From Emticicia agri (GTDB lineage Bacteria; Bacteroidota; Bacteroidia; Cytophagales; Spirosomataceae), in contig NZ_SEWF01000010.1 in assembly GCF_004168285.1 (NCBI RefSeq), forward strand, positions 62,001 to 126,000: 64,000 nucleotides of DNA, written 5' to 3'. The notes beneath the pieces are model-generated. The model was given only the letters and a program-made list of their open reading frames with translations. It was not told the DNA's origin and made no database searches. The position numbers and the translations under genes were made by a program. Positions 8,577 through 17,725 of the stretch are shown piece by piece. Positions within the stretch are counted from its first letter, which is position 1. Every line of letters starts with the position of its first letter.

Positions 8577-9857
8577 ATGCTTACTACTGATATTATTGAA
8601 GACCATAATAAAACCTTAGCAACCGACCATCAATTTAAATTAGCTTATATCAGCGAGTTACTTGACCGTAAAGGAATTGATGTACAAAGTATCATCGATA
8701 AAATCAAGGCTTTTCAGGTAGCTATTCCCAGTTGGGCTTTGGGTACAGGTGGTACTCGCTTCGGACGTTTTCCGAATGGTGGTGAACCACGTAATTTGGA
8801 AGAGAAAATTGAAGATGTAGGCCTGATACATCAGTTAAATGGCTCATCAAACTCTATTTCTTTACATATTCCCTGGGATATTCCTTCTGATGCTTCAGCG
8901 GTTAAACAATTACTGAAAGCGAATCAACTAACGATTGACTCTGTCAATTCAAATACTTTTCAGGACCAGAAAGACCAGTCGTTTTCTTACAAATTCGGCT
9001 CATTGTGTCATACCAAAGACGAAAGTCGTAATCTGGCCATTGAACATAATATTGCTTGTGTTGAATACGGCAAACAATTAGACTCAAAAGTGCTTACAGT
9101 CTGGCTGGCTGATGGCTCCAACTTTCCGGGTCAACAGCATTTCCGTAAAGCGTATCAGCGCACAGCTGATTCTCTGGCGACTATTTATGAAGCTATGCCG
9201 TCTGACTGGACGATGTTGATTGAATATAAGCCTTATGAGCCGTTCTTCTACTCAATGGTAATACCAGACTGGGGAACTTCTTATTCGCTTTGCCAGCAAA
9301 TCGGTAAAAATGCACAGGTTTTAGTCGATTTAGGGCATCATTTACCTAATACCAATATTGAGCAGATTGTAGGACGCCTCATGCACTTCGGGCGTCTGGG
9401 TGGTTTTCACTTTAATGGCTCTATGTATGGTGATGATGATTTAACAACCGGAAGTATTAAGCCTTATCAGTTCTTTCTGATTTTCAACGAACTGGTGGAT
9501 GGCATGCAAGACCCCAACGTAAAAAATCCACCATTAGCATGGATGATTGATGCCAGCCATAATACAAAAGACCCTATCGAAGACTTGCTGCAATCGGTTA
9601 ATGCCATTTTAGCTACCTATGCCAAAGCATTGCTGGTAGATAGAATTGCCTTAGCAGACGCACAGGAAAACAATGATGTATTGAAAGCAGAAGAACTGCT
9701 GAGAGATATTTTCTTTACCGATGTGAGAGCCTTAGTAGCCGAAGCAAGCCGTCAGGTAGGCGGAGCACTTGACCCCGTGGCGACTTTCCGCCATGCTAAA
9801 GTGCGAGAAAACCTAATCGGCCAAAGAGGTAAATTCAGCGTAGCTACAGGTTTATAA
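8577..9857 (+). CDS. rhaI: L-rhamnose isomerase-type sugar isomerase (RhaI family)
   Basis: A 426-aa TIM-barrel ketol isomerase, probably L-rhamnose to L-rhamnulose. Candidate metal ligands are spaced as in the RhaI type known from Pseudomonas stutzeri: Glu216 (IEYKPYEP), Asp251 (VDLGHHLPNT), His278 (GFHFNGSMYGDDDL) and Asp325 (MIDASHN). It is not the RhaA family of E. coli. Context supports rhamnose: the aldolase/dehydrogenase for rhamnulose 1-phosphate and a GntR regulator precede it on the same strand. A related aldose (mannose, lyxose) is the alternative. Confidence 0.85.
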   Translation: MLTTDIIEDHNKTLATDHQFKLAYISELLDRKGIDVQSIIDKIKAFQVAIPSWALGTGGTRFGRFPNGGEPRNLEEKIEDVGLIHQLNGSSNSISLHIPWDIPSDASAVKQLLKANQLTIDSVNSNTFQDQKDQSFSYKFGSLCHTKDESRNLAIEHNIACVEYGKQLDSKVLTVWLADGSNFPGQQHFRKAYQRTADSLATIYEAMPSDWTMLIEYKPYEPFFYSMVIPDWGTSYSLCQQIGKNAQVLVDLGHHLPNTNIEQIVGRLMHFGRLGGFHFNGSMYGDDDLTTGSIKPYQFFLIFNELVDGMQDPNVKNPPLAWMIDASHNTKDPIEDLLQSVNAILATYAKALLVDRIALADAQENNDVLKAEELLRDIFFTDVRALVAEASRQVGGALDPVATFRHAKVRENLIGQRGKFSVATGL

Positions 9858-9875
9858 TAGCCTATTTAGACTTTT

Positions 9876-9934
9876 CATGCAAAATACTCATCAGGTCATG
9901 TTTGTCTTTGCAAAACTTGATGTTATTTTGCATG
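9876..9934. repeat. Interrupted inverted repeat between isomerase and DUF1080 gene
   Basis: CATGCAAAAT (9876-9885) is perfectly complementary to 9925-9934, with a second inner stem CATCA/TGATG (9889-9893, 9918-9922). It may terminate or attenuate the isomerase transcript. It also overlaps a possible promoter (TTTG at 9901, then TTATTTTG at 9923-9930), so an operator role for the next gene is equally possible. Confidence 0.5.
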
Positions 9935-9972
9935 AATGGTTTTAATCTTACTTACGCACCTATCTATTCAAA

Positions 9973-10848
9973 ATGAAAAAAAGCCTGACTATTTTAGCCC
10001 TGTTCTGTTTCCCATTCCTTAGTTTTTCGCAAGACGTGGATCCCAAAGAATGGAAACAATTGTTTAACGGAAAAAACCTCGACGGTTGGCACCCCAAAAT
10101 CCGTAACCATGCTTTAGATGATAACTTTGGCAAGACTTTCAGAGTAGCTGATGGTTTGATGCAAGTGCGCTACGATGCTTATTCTTCATTCGATGAGATG
10201 TTCGGACATATTTTCTATAAAGACAAATATTCTTATTATCGTATTGCCACCGAATATCGTTTTGTAGGCGACCAGGCTACCAACGGCCCGGGTTGGGCAA
10301 CACGTAATAGTGGAATCATGATACACTGTCAGGCGCCTGAAACCATGGGAAAAGACCAGGATTTCCCGATTTCGATTGAAGTGCAACTCTTAGGAGGTTT
10401 AAGTAATGGCAAACCACGCACTACCTGTAATCTTTGTACACCGGGTACTAATGTATTTTATCAGGATAAATTGGATAAGCGTCATTGTATCAATTCGACC
10501 TCAAAGACCTATGACGGCGAACAATGGGTTCGTGCCGAAGTATTAGTTTTAGGCGATTCATTGATTCAGCACTTTGTCAATGGTGAAAAAGTACTGGAAT
10601 ATACGAAAACACAAACCGGAGGAGGCAATGTAAGCGGACATGACCCCAGCCTGATGGTAGAAGGCAAATCATTAGCAGAAGGTTATATTTCTCTACAAAG
10701 TGAAAGCCACCCTGTTGATTTTCGTAAAGTTGAGTTACTGAACCTTTGTGGTTGCACAGACCCTAAAGCAAGCAATTATAAATCTTATTATGTAAAGTCT
10801 GATAATACGACTTGTGAGTATAAGAAGAAGAGAAAGAAAAAGGCCTGA
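9973..10848 (+). CDS. Secreted DUF1080 (3-keto-disaccharide hydrolase-like) protein
   Basis: A 291-aa exported protein with a signal peptide (MKKSLTILALFCFPFLSFSQ) and one DUF1080 concanavalin-like domain (WKQLFNGKNLDGWHPK, then NSGIMIHCQ). DUF1080 proteins act on glycosides, and several are linked to 3-keto-glycoside cleavage. The C-terminus carries a cysteine motif, GCTDPKASNY...TTCEY, of the GCTDP type found in many secreted Bacteroidota proteins, followed by a basic tail (KKKRKKKA). It lies between the rhamnose isomerase and the lactate operon, so it may release or process a rhamnose-containing substrate. Substrate and exact reaction are not known. Confidence 0.8.
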   Translation: MKKSLTILALFCFPFLSFSQDVDPKEWKQLFNGKNLDGWHPKIRNHALDDNFGKTFRVADGLMQVRYDAYSSFDEMFGHIFYKDKYSYYRIATEYRFVGDQATNGPGWATRNSGIMIHCQAPETMGKDQDFPISIEVQLLGGLSNGKPRTTCNLCTPGTNVFYQDKLDKRHCINSTSKTYDGEQWVRAEVLVLGDSLIQHFVNGEKVLEYTKTQTGGGNVSGHDPSLMVEGKSLAEGYISLQSESHPVDFRKVELLNLCGCTDPKASNYKSYYVKSDNTTCEYKKKRKKKA

Positions 10849-10885
10849 TTATATTCAGACATGCCTATCATTTAGTATTTGAATC

Positions 10886-11626
10886 ATGAAAGTAGCCCTG
10901 TTTATCCCATGTTATGTTGACCAGTTTTATCCGAATGTGGGGATTAATACCTTGCAATTACTGGAAAAATTAGGTGTGGAGGTAGCTTACCCGACACAAC
11001 AAACCTGTTGCGGACAACCAATGGCCAATAGTGGTTGTGAGCAGGATTCCAAAGAGGTTTACCATCATTTTGTCGATACCTTTGCCGATTACGATTATGT
11101 CGTTACGCCATCGGGTAGCTGTACTTATCATGTTCGGAAACACTATGATATTATAGAACAGACCCCTGCTGTGCAGAAGGTACGGAAAGGAGTCTATGAA
11201 TTAGTTGATTTTCTGGAAAACATTTTGAAAGTAGAAGAAATACCCATCGATTTTCCGTATAAAGTGGGTTTGCACCTGAGTTGTCACGGACAACGGGGGC
11301 TTCGACAAGCCAATGCTTCTGAAATAACAGGAGATAAAGGTGGGCAGATTCTGACCTTACTTAAAAAACTAAAAGGTATTGAGATAACCCAGTTAGAACG
11401 TAACGACGAATGTTGCGGCTTTGGCGGTTCTTTTTGTATTACAGAAGAAGCCGTTTCTGCCCGTATGGGACAAGATAGAATAGCCGACCATGTGCGCCAC
11501 GGAACTAAAGTACTGACAGGCGGAGATATGTCTTGCCTGATGCACCTTGAAGGAATAGTAAAACGACAACAAGTGCAGATAAAAGTAATGCACATTGTAG
11601 AAATTTTGAACGGGAGCCAACCATGA
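10886..11626 (+). CDS. lutA: L-lactate oxidation complex, Fe-S protein LutA
   Basis: A 246-aa cytoplasmic protein with two CCG cysteine-rich domains that bind Fe-S clusters: TCCGQPMANSGC (Cys41/42) and, after LSCHGQRG (Cys133), ECCGFGGSFC (Cys176/177). It matches the LutA/YkgE subunit of the LutABC complex, which oxidises L-lactate to pyruvate. Its stop overlaps the lutB start (ATGA at 11623-11626), showing translational coupling. Finding this operon directly after the rhamnose genes fits removal of the L-lactate made from lactaldehyde. Confidence 0.93.
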   Translation: MKVALFIPCYVDQFYPNVGINTLQLLEKLGVEVAYPTQQTCCGQPMANSGCEQDSKEVYHHFVDTFADYDYVVTPSGSCTYHVRKHYDIIEQTPAVQKVRKGVYELVDFLENILKVEEIPIDFPYKVGLHLSCHGQRGLRQANASEITGDKGGQILTLLKKLKGIEITQLERNDECCGFGGSFCITEEAVSARMGQDRIADHVRHGTKVLTGGDMSCLMHLEGIVKRQQVQIKVMHIVEILNGSQP

Positions 11627-13011
11627 ACCATCCTGCATTAGCTGAAAAATTTGCCAAAGATTTTAACCGGACTACCTGGCATGACGAAACCCTATGGTTT
11701 GTGCGTCAGAAAAGAGACAGAGCCATCTATCCTATTCCTGAATTTCAGGAATTGCGCACGCTTGCTTCTCAAATTAAAGACCATACCCTTAGCAATCTGG
11801 ACAATTATCTGCTTCAGTTTGAAGAGAACGCCAGAAAAAATGGGGTGAAGGTGCATTGGGCTGCCGATGGCGAAGAACATAACAGAATCGTGTTAGATAT
11901 TATCAGAAATGCTCCTCATATAAAAGGCAGAACAGGGCCAATCAAGATGGTAAAAAGTAAGTCGATGCTGACTGAAGAATGTCATCTGAATCCGTTTCTG
12001 CAAAAAAATGGTGTTGAAGTAGTGGATACCGACCTCGGCGAACGCATCGTACAATTCAGAAATGAGCCTCCCAGCCATATTGTAATGCCAGCTATTCACC
12101 TGAAAAAAGAAGATGTAGGCGAAACTTTCCACGAGCATTTAGGTACGCCTAAAGGTGAGAAAGACCCACAAGCACTCACAGAAGCAGCCCGGCAACATTT
12201 AAGGCAAAAGTTTGTAGAAGCCGATATTGCCTTAACAGGGGTCAATTTTGCCGTAGCAGAAACAGGAAGTTTTGTGGTATGTACCAATGAAGGCAATGCC
12301 GATTTAGGTGTCAATCTGGCGAATGTACATATTGCCTGTATGGGTATGGAAAAACTGATTCCTAAAGTAGAGCATTTATCTGTATTTATCCGCTTACTGG
12401 CACGTAGTGCTACAGGGCAGCCTGTTACTACCTATACTTCGCATTTTACCAAACCTGCTGAGGGCAAAGAAATGCACATTGTGATAGTAGACAATGGCCG
12501 CACCCAGCAATTAGGCCGCTCCGATTTCAGAAACTCGCTTAAATGTATCCGTTGCGGTGCCTGTATGAATACCTGCCCTGTGTATCGCCGCAGTGGCGGG
12601 CATAGTTATGATTTTACTGTACCGGGGCCAATAGGGGCTATTTTATCGCCTAATATTGATTTGCATAAATACAGTACACTCCCATTTGCCAGTACTCTTT
12701 GCGGCTCCTGCTCTGATGTATGCCCGGTGAAAATAGATATTCATGTACAACTATATAAATGGCGGCAGGTGGTATCTAAAGAAAACGAATTACCTGCAGT
12801 TAAAAAATGGGGGATGAAAGGCCTGGCAAAAATGTTAGCTATGCCAAAGGTGTATAATTTAGGTGGTAAAGTAGCCCGAAGTGCTTTGAGAATATTACCT
12901 CATGGCATGACACATGCTAAAGGAATGAACCCCTGGGCAAAAGCCCGTGAGCTACCAGATGCTCCTAAACAAAGCTTTAAAGAATGGTATAGTCAAAACA
13001 AAAAGCCCTGA
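11623..13011 (+). CDS. lutB: L-lactate oxidation complex, ferredoxin-like LutB
   Basis: A 462-aa protein of the LutB/YkgF family. The N-terminal LUD domain (about 60-290) is followed by two 4Fe-4S binding motifs, CIRCGACMNTCP (Cys308, 311, 314, 318) and CGSCSDVCP (Cys360, 363, 367), and a basic C-terminal tail. It transfers electrons from lactate oxidation. It overlaps lutA by 4 nt and its TGA overlaps the lutC ATG by one base, so the three genes are translated together. Confidence 0.94.
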   Translation: MNHPALAEKFAKDFNRTTWHDETLWFVRQKRDRAIYPIPEFQELRTLASQIKDHTLSNLDNYLLQFEENARKNGVKVHWAADGEEHNRIVLDIIRNAPHIKGRTGPIKMVKSKSMLTEECHLNPFLQKNGVEVVDTDLGERIVQFRNEPPSHIVMPAIHLKKEDVGETFHEHLGTPKGEKDPQALTEAARQHLRQKFVEADIALTGVNFAVAETGSFVVCTNEGNADLGVNLANVHIACMGMEKLIPKVEHLSVFIRLLARSATGQPVTTYTSHFTKPAEGKEMHIVIVDNGRTQQLGRSDFRNSLKCIRCGACMNTCPVYRRSGGHSYDFTVPGPIGAILSPNIDLHKYSTLPFASTLCGSCSDVCPVKIDIHVQLYKWRQVVSKENELPAVKKWGMKGLAKMLAMPKVYNLGGKVARSALRILPHGMTHAKGMNPWAKARELPDAPKQSFKEWYSQNKKP

Positions 13012-13574
13012 TGAGCAGCCGAGAAAAAATATTAGCAAGTGTGAAAGCCCATAAACCGGCTTTGATTGACTTACCCGTTATTCCTGCTTTTGAGGGAGAT
13101 GGGAGTATAGAAAAATTTAAAACTGTTTTGACAGGCATTGGCGGACATGCAATAGAAGTAAGCAGTAAAACTGAATGTCAGCAAGTAATTGATACCCATT
13201 ATTCAGACCTGAAAAATTTGGCTTCTACACTTGTAAAAGCCACTGTAGAAATAGATACCAGTACGTCTAAAGATATATTGGAACAGGTAGATTTGGCCGT
13301 AGTAGAGGGTGTAGTAGGCGTAGCCGAAAATGGAGCTATCTGGGTGCCAGAAGCAAACATGATTAACCGGGCTTTACCCTTTATTACACAACACCTTGTT
13401 TTGGTGCTTGATAAAACCAATATAGTAGCCAATATGCACGAAGCCTACAAGAAATTAGATACCATAGGCAATTACGGTGCATTCATTGCAGGCCCCTCTA
13501 AAACCGCTGATATTGAGCAATCATTAGTAATTGGCGCACACGGCGCAAGGAGTATGATGGTGATTTTGTATTGA
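13011..13574 (+). CDS. lutC: L-lactate oxidation complex, LUD-domain LutC
   Basis: A 187-aa LUD-domain protein of the LutC/YkgG family, third subunit of the L-lactate oxidising complex. VEGVVGVAENGAIWVPE and the C-terminal IAGPSKTADIEQSLVIGAHGAR are typical of the family. It is the last gene of the lutABC operon and is followed by the palindromic element at 13620. No lactate permease or LutR-type regulator lies next to it, so the GntR gene at 7539 may control the whole block. Confidence 0.92.
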   Translation: MSSREKILASVKAHKPALIDLPVIPAFEGDGSIEKFKTVLTGIGGHAIEVSSKTECQQVIDTHYSDLKNLASTLVKATVEIDTSTSKDILEQVDLAVVEGVVGVAENGAIWVPEANMINRALPFITQHLVLVLDKTNIVANMHEAYKKLDTIGNYGAFIAGPSKTADIEQSLVIGAHGARSMMVILY

Positions 13575-13619
13575 TTCTTGTATTTTCAAAATTCAAACCC
13601 AAATGCCAATACCCTTGTT

Positions 13620-13740
13620 CGGTGAATAAATTCACCGTCTAAGACAACAAAGGAATTATTTATATTGAGTACGGCCGACTTGAGTCGGCCTATATGGATA
13701 GTAGACCTTTGTTATTTTAGGCACCCAATTCCATTGGGTG
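13620..13740. repeat. Three-hairpin palindromic repeat, copy 1
   Basis: Nested structure: a left hairpin (CGGTGAA/TTCACCG, 13620-13637), then arms CTAA...CAACAAAGG (13639-13653) that pair with CCTTTGTT...TTAG (13706-13720) around a central hairpin GGCCGACT/AGTCGGCC (13673-13690), then a right hairpin CACCCAA/TTGGGTG (13722-13740). A diverged second copy with the same order of parts lies at 23252-23384. The layout suggests a REP/BIME-like or small non-autonomous element, with no protein coding. Confidence 0.8.
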
Positions 13741-13770
13741 AATCGACGAATTAGTAAATCGACGATAATA

Positions 13771-14673
13771 TTACTCCTTCGGCTTCGCCTTGGCTTTATC
13801 AATTACGGTTTCCGCTGAACTCACTGCCATTATCCCAAAAAAACCGATAGCCTTTTTAGTGGATTGCGAGTTATAATTGAGAATATTGGTCGGTATATTC
13901 GATAGTGGTGTGGCAAAAAGTCCTCCGTTATTTGAGACTTGCTGAACAATCTGCAAATAATAGAACTGCTCTTTGGTTATTGAATATAAGTCAACCGTTA
14001 ACGTATCTTTATCAGAATACAATTCTCCTCCTAATGACATACGGATAGGTAAGATAAATAACAAACCATCTGATTTTGAACCCGGGCTAAATCCGGCATC
14101 ATAAGCTACACTTATCTGGTTAGATTTGTTAAAGTATTTATGATTTTTAGCCGCCTTTATCCAGTAGCAATCTCCCTCTCCCTCAAAATCATGCGCATAA
14201 AACTGTGGCATAAAGCCTTCCTGTGGGCCATTATCCGGTTTTATCGGAAATCTCTCTACCGCATAATTAATGGAATCTATTTTAGGTACACGATTCAGTT
14301 TTGATAGAGACACATATTCTTCGCCCTGATATTTAATGTATAAAACATATTGCTTGCCTAATTTATCTAAGGGTTTGGCTTGACCATCATATACATAGTT
14401 ACCATCGTTTTTTACATCTATGAAATCATGCGCTACACTATCTTCATCAAATACGGTTACAGTTGCACCCAAAGCAGGTTTCACAGGTGAATTATCGAAA
14501 TAGGCTTGCGACAGGCTCAGTTTAATAGTCTGGGCTTGTGCTTTATTATTTATCAGAGCATCGACCGTCAGTTGAGAAACGCCTTCCTGTACATCAATAT
14601 CTACCACATCTTCGCACGAAAAGAGCGAGACAGAAACAAAGGTTATGAGTATGCTTAAAAAAATATTTTTCAT
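13771..14673 (-). CDS. DUF4249 outer-membrane lipoprotein
   Basis: About 300 aa. A lipoprotein signal peptide ends in SLFSC, with DUF4249 (PF14054) sequence after it (VDIDVQEGVSQLTVDALINN, LSLSQAYFDN, PVKPALGATVTVFDED). The start at 14673 (MKNIFLSIL) gives a compact signal peptide, and an in-frame ATG at 14685 is the alternative. The gene follows the TonB receptor by about 20-30 bp on the same strand, the usual pairing for this family, which probably forms a surface partner of the receptor. The ligand is unknown. Confidence 0.88.
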   Translation of the reverse strand: MKNIFLSILITFVSVSLFSCEDVVDIDVQEGVSQLTVDALINNKAQAQTIKLSLSQAYFDNSPVKPALGATVTVFDEDSVAHDFIDVKNDGNYVYDGQAKPLDKLGKQYVLYIKYQGEEYVSLSKLNRVPKIDSINYAVERFPIKPDNGPQEGFMPQFYAHDFEGEGDCYWIKAAKNHKYFNKSNQISVAYDAGFSPGSKSDGLLFILPIRMSLGGELYSDKDTLTVDLYSITKEQFYYLQIVQQVSNNGGLFATPLSNIPTNILNYNSQSTKKAIGFFGIMAVSSAETVIDKAKAKPKE

Positions 14674-14703
14674 TTTCAATGTCATTTATGAGTGTCGGAT
14701 TTG

Positions 14704-17064
14704 TCAGAATTTGAAATTATAGGTTACTGCCGGAATAATGGTTCCGAAAATCGCATAGCGTACTGCTTCTGTTCGAGTCTGGTCATTTTCATTCTGGCGT
14801 ACAAATACCGAAAATGGGTTGCGACGGTTATATACATTATAGACGGAAAATACCCATTCGCTCGTACCCTTTTTAAAGAAAGCATGTTTGTTTTGTCGGG
14901 TAGCAGATATATCTAAACGATGTGAAGCCGGAATGCGATAGGTATTGCGTGTATCATAATAATTATGAGGCAAGGCAATATCCTGCCATACAAATTTATT
15001 GGTCGGGAAACTGGCCGGTGTACCTGTGCTAAAGGTAAAGTTGGTTGAGAAAGACCATTTGCTGTTTAAATCATAAATACCGACAACGGCTAAGTTATGG
15101 GTTTTATCAATTCTACTCGGAAACCATTGATTCAGATTTAATCCGGGTATTTTTCTTTCTGTACGAGCTAGCGTATAACTCACCCAGCCATTAAATTTAC
15201 CTCTGGTTTTCTTTACATAAAACTCTGCCCCATACGCTCTGCCATCACCAAAAAGCAAATCACCTTCTACACTTGGGTTCAACAACAGGTCAGCATTGCG
15301 TATATAATCAATCTGATTATAGAGTTTTTTGTAATAGACCTCAACCGAAGTTTCATACAGGTTATCGGCTATGTTATGAAAATACCCTAAAGCTATCTGG
15401 TCAGATAATTGAGGCTTGATATTATTGCTACTTGGTGTCCAGACGTCTAATGGCGATGAGGCTGTAGTATTAGATAAAAGATGTAAGTATTGCACCAAAC
15501 GGTTATAACTTAGTTTTATAGAGTTATTTTCACCTAAACCGATATTGGCCGCAAAACGAGGCTCAAAATTGCCATATTTTTTGATAGATTGTCCCCAGTT
15601 AAAAGGAGTACTATTCGTTACCGGACGACGTTCCCCTTCTGCAGGAGCTTCACCCAGTTCTAAGGCGTTGCCTTTGCCTAAATAATCATATAACGAATAG
15701 CGCAAACCATACTGTAACGAAATCTTAGAGGTAATTTTCTGCTCATTACCGATATATAAAGCAGATTCGGCGGCAAATTTATCATCTAAGCCAATGGCTC
15801 TTTCAACGCCGCCTGAAATAGCTACTGCTTGTCCCGGATTAAATGTATAATACGTGAGCTGTCCGCCAAATGTAATGGTGTTATTGGCATTCGGATAATA
15901 CGTAAAATCAGGCTTGATGCTGTAAGTAATGATATTCGATTTCCAGCGGAAAGCATCTTGCGTATTCTTCTTTTTCAAATCAGTCTGCAAGGAATAATCG
16001 TAGTTACTATAAAAAACAGTATTGTTCAGAAACAACTTATTATTAAAGATGTGGTTCCAACGAAAACTGGTAGTAGCATTCCCCCAGTTGAAACCAAAAT
16101 CTGCCCCGAAAGTATCCCGTCCGAAATAGCCGGATAGGAAAATGGTATTTTTATCGTTTATCCTTAGGTTCCCTTTAGCTGTAAAATCATAAAAATAGAA
16201 GCGTGAGCCTTTCAAATCGTCTTTCAGAAAAGGTTTAGCTAAAATATCAATATAAGACCGACGAAGCGCCACAATGAAAGAGCCTTTGTCTTTAAAGATA
16301 GGTCGCTCATAAGTAAAACGAGAGAAAATACTACCGATACCGCCGGAAAACTGTGGTTTCTTGGCGTTACCTTCTTTCATTCGTACATCTAATATAGACG
16401 ACACTCGGCCGCCATACTGGGCAGGAATACCCCCTTTAATCAGTTTCACATCTTTTACAGCATCCGGATTAAAAACCGAGAAAAAACCGAATAAGTGAGA
16501 AGAGTTGTAAACCGGGGCTTCATCTAAGAGTACCAGATTCTGGTCAATGCCACCACCCCGAACATTAAAACCTGATGTGCCTTCTCCAACTGATGTTACA
16601 CCGGGCAGAAATTGAATACTCTTGATAATATCCACTTCACCCAATAAGGCCGGCATTTTCTGGATTGTTTTAATATCCACTTTATTGACCGACATTTCAA
16701 GGCTCTTTACATTTTCGTCGGCTCTTTTAGTAGTTACTACTACCTCCTGCAAAGCCTTGGCGTCATCTTTCAGTTCAATGTCCAATTTCAGGTCTTGCAG
16801 ACTCAAATCAATGGTTTTTAATACATTCTGATAACCTACATACGTAAACACTAAGTTATATGGTCCTTTAGGGAGTGTGAGCGAATAAAAGCCATAAGCA
16901 TTGGTAGTAGTACCTGTTTTTAACTCCTGCACATATACCGAAACCCCAATCAGACCCTCGCCATTGGCCGCATCTTTTATATAGCCGCTGATAGTAGCTT
17001 TCTCTTGTGCATACAATTGGGTAAAGTAAAGCAGACTCAAAATAAATAGGAGTATTTTTTTCAT
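14704..17064 (-). CDS. TonB-dependent outer-membrane receptor
   Basis: A 786-aa receptor. Signal peptide (MKKILLFILSLLYFTQLYAQ), then a CarboxypepD_reg-like domain (about 22-105, ATISGYIKDAANGEGLIGVS), a plug (about 120-235, with FLPGVTSVGEGTSGFNVRGG and LLDEAPVYNSSHLFGF) and a beta-barrel ending in an aromatic residue (NFKF). It is not SusC-like in size and is paired with a DUF4249 lipoprotein rather than SusD. It probably imports a chelated metal, peptide or other nutrient, which the sequence does not identify. It is transcribed divergently from blaI, sharing a 286-bp gap. Confidence 0.93.
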   Translation of the reverse strand: MKKILLFILSLLYFTQLYAQEKATISGYIKDAANGEGLIGVSVYVQELKTGTTTNAYGFYSLTLPKGPYNLVFTYVGYQNVLKTIDLSLQDLKLDIELKDDAKALQEVVVTTKRADENVKSLEMSVNKVDIKTIQKMPALLGEVDIIKSIQFLPGVTSVGEGTSGFNVRGGGIDQNLVLLDEAPVYNSSHLFGFFSVFNPDAVKDVKLIKGGIPAQYGGRVSSILDVRMKEGNAKKPQFSGGIGSIFSRFTYERPIFKDKGSFIVALRRSYIDILAKPFLKDDLKGSRFYFYDFTAKGNLRINDKNTIFLSGYFGRDTFGADFGFNWGNATTSFRWNHIFNNKLFLNNTVFYSNYDYSLQTDLKKKNTQDAFRWKSNIITYSIKPDFTYYPNANNTITFGGQLTYYTFNPGQAVAISGGVERAIGLDDKFAAESALYIGNEQKITSKISLQYGLRYSLYDYLGKGNALELGEAPAEGERRPVTNSTPFNWGQSIKKYGNFEPRFAANIGLGENNSIKLSYNRLVQYLHLLSNTTASSPLDVWTPSSNNIKPQLSDQIALGYFHNIADNLYETSVEVYYKKLYNQIDYIRNADLLLNPSVEGDLLFGDGRAYGAEFYVKKTRGKFNGWVSYTLARTERKIPGLNLNQWFPSRIDKTHNLAVVGIYDLNSKWSFSTNFTFSTGTPASFPTNKFVWQDIALPHNYYDTRNTYRIPASHRLDISATRQNKHAFFKKGTSEWVFSVYNVYNRRNPFSVFVRQNENDQTRTEAVRYAIFGTIIPAVTYNFKF

Positions 17065-17293
17065 AAATTGGATTTTTTCAAGTAATTACCGTTGATAATA
17101 AATGTTTTATGTGGAAATAATAAAACAAAAGGAAGGTGACTGCAAAACTATTAACGATTAGCCAAGAGCAAAAGTTTTATATGATAAAGCAGAATTTTTC
17201 GCTGATGAACGACATTTCTATTCACCTGAAAACGACAGCGTATGCTGAATGTGAGTATTTTAAAAAAATAAACTAAAAAATTAGTTAATATAA

Positions 17294-17350
17294 TTTGGAG
17301 ATTAGTTTTTTATTTCTACATTTGTAGAATAAACTCTAATATTGTAGAAT
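17294..17350 (+). promoter_or_regulatory. blaI promoter with overlapping BlaI operator
   Basis: TTTG (17294-17297), a 19-bp spacer and TACATTTG (17317-17324) form a full match to the Bacteroidota TTTG-N19-TAnnTTTG promoter. The -7 box lies inside a perfect 16-bp palindrome, TTCTACATTTGTAGAA (17314-17329). Its core TACA-NN-TGTA is the site bound by BlaI/MecI repressors. A second half-site TGTAGAAT (17343-17350) abuts the ATG. Binding would block RNA polymerase, giving autorepression. The rest of the 17065-17293 gap shows no other clear signal. Confidence 0.85.
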
Positions 17351-17725
17351 ATGAAATTATCAGCTACTGAAGAAAACCTGATGCAATACCTGTGGAGTGC
17401 AGAAAAAGCCTTTATGAAAGATTTGCTGGAAGCATATCCTGAACCTAAACCTGCGGTTACAACCATTGCGACACTATTGAAACGAATGATTGAGAAAGGT
17501 TTTGTAGGTTATAAAGAATATGGTAATTCGAGAGAGTATTATCCTTTAATAACCAAAACCGACTATTTTGCTAACCATGTAAATGGGTTGATTAAAACCT
17601 TTTTTAACAATTCGGCTTCACAGTTTGCTTCTTTTTTTACTACCGAGACTAATCTATCTGACAAGGAATTGAATGAACTGAAGGCCATTATTGAAAAAGA
17701 AATTCAAAAAAAGAAAAACTCATGA
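17351..17725 (+). CDS. BlaI/MecI/CopY-family transcriptional repressor
   Basis: A 124-aa winged-helix repressor (LSATEENLMQYLWSAEKAFMKDLLEAY, then TTIATLLKRMIEKGFVGY) with a C-terminal dimerisation helix. The upstream operator matches the TACA/TGTA consensus of the family. It overlaps the M56 peptidase gene by 4 nt (ATGA at 17722), as in bla/mec-type pairs. Target genes beyond its own operon are not evident. The divergent TonB receptor gene could be a second target because they share the intergenic region. Confidence 0.92.
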   Translation: MKLSATEENLMQYLWSAEKAFMKDLLEAYPEPKPAVTTIATLLKRMIEKGFVGYKEYGNSREYYPLITKTDYFANHVNGLIKTFFNNSASQFASFFTTETNLSDKELNELKAIIEKEIQKKKNS

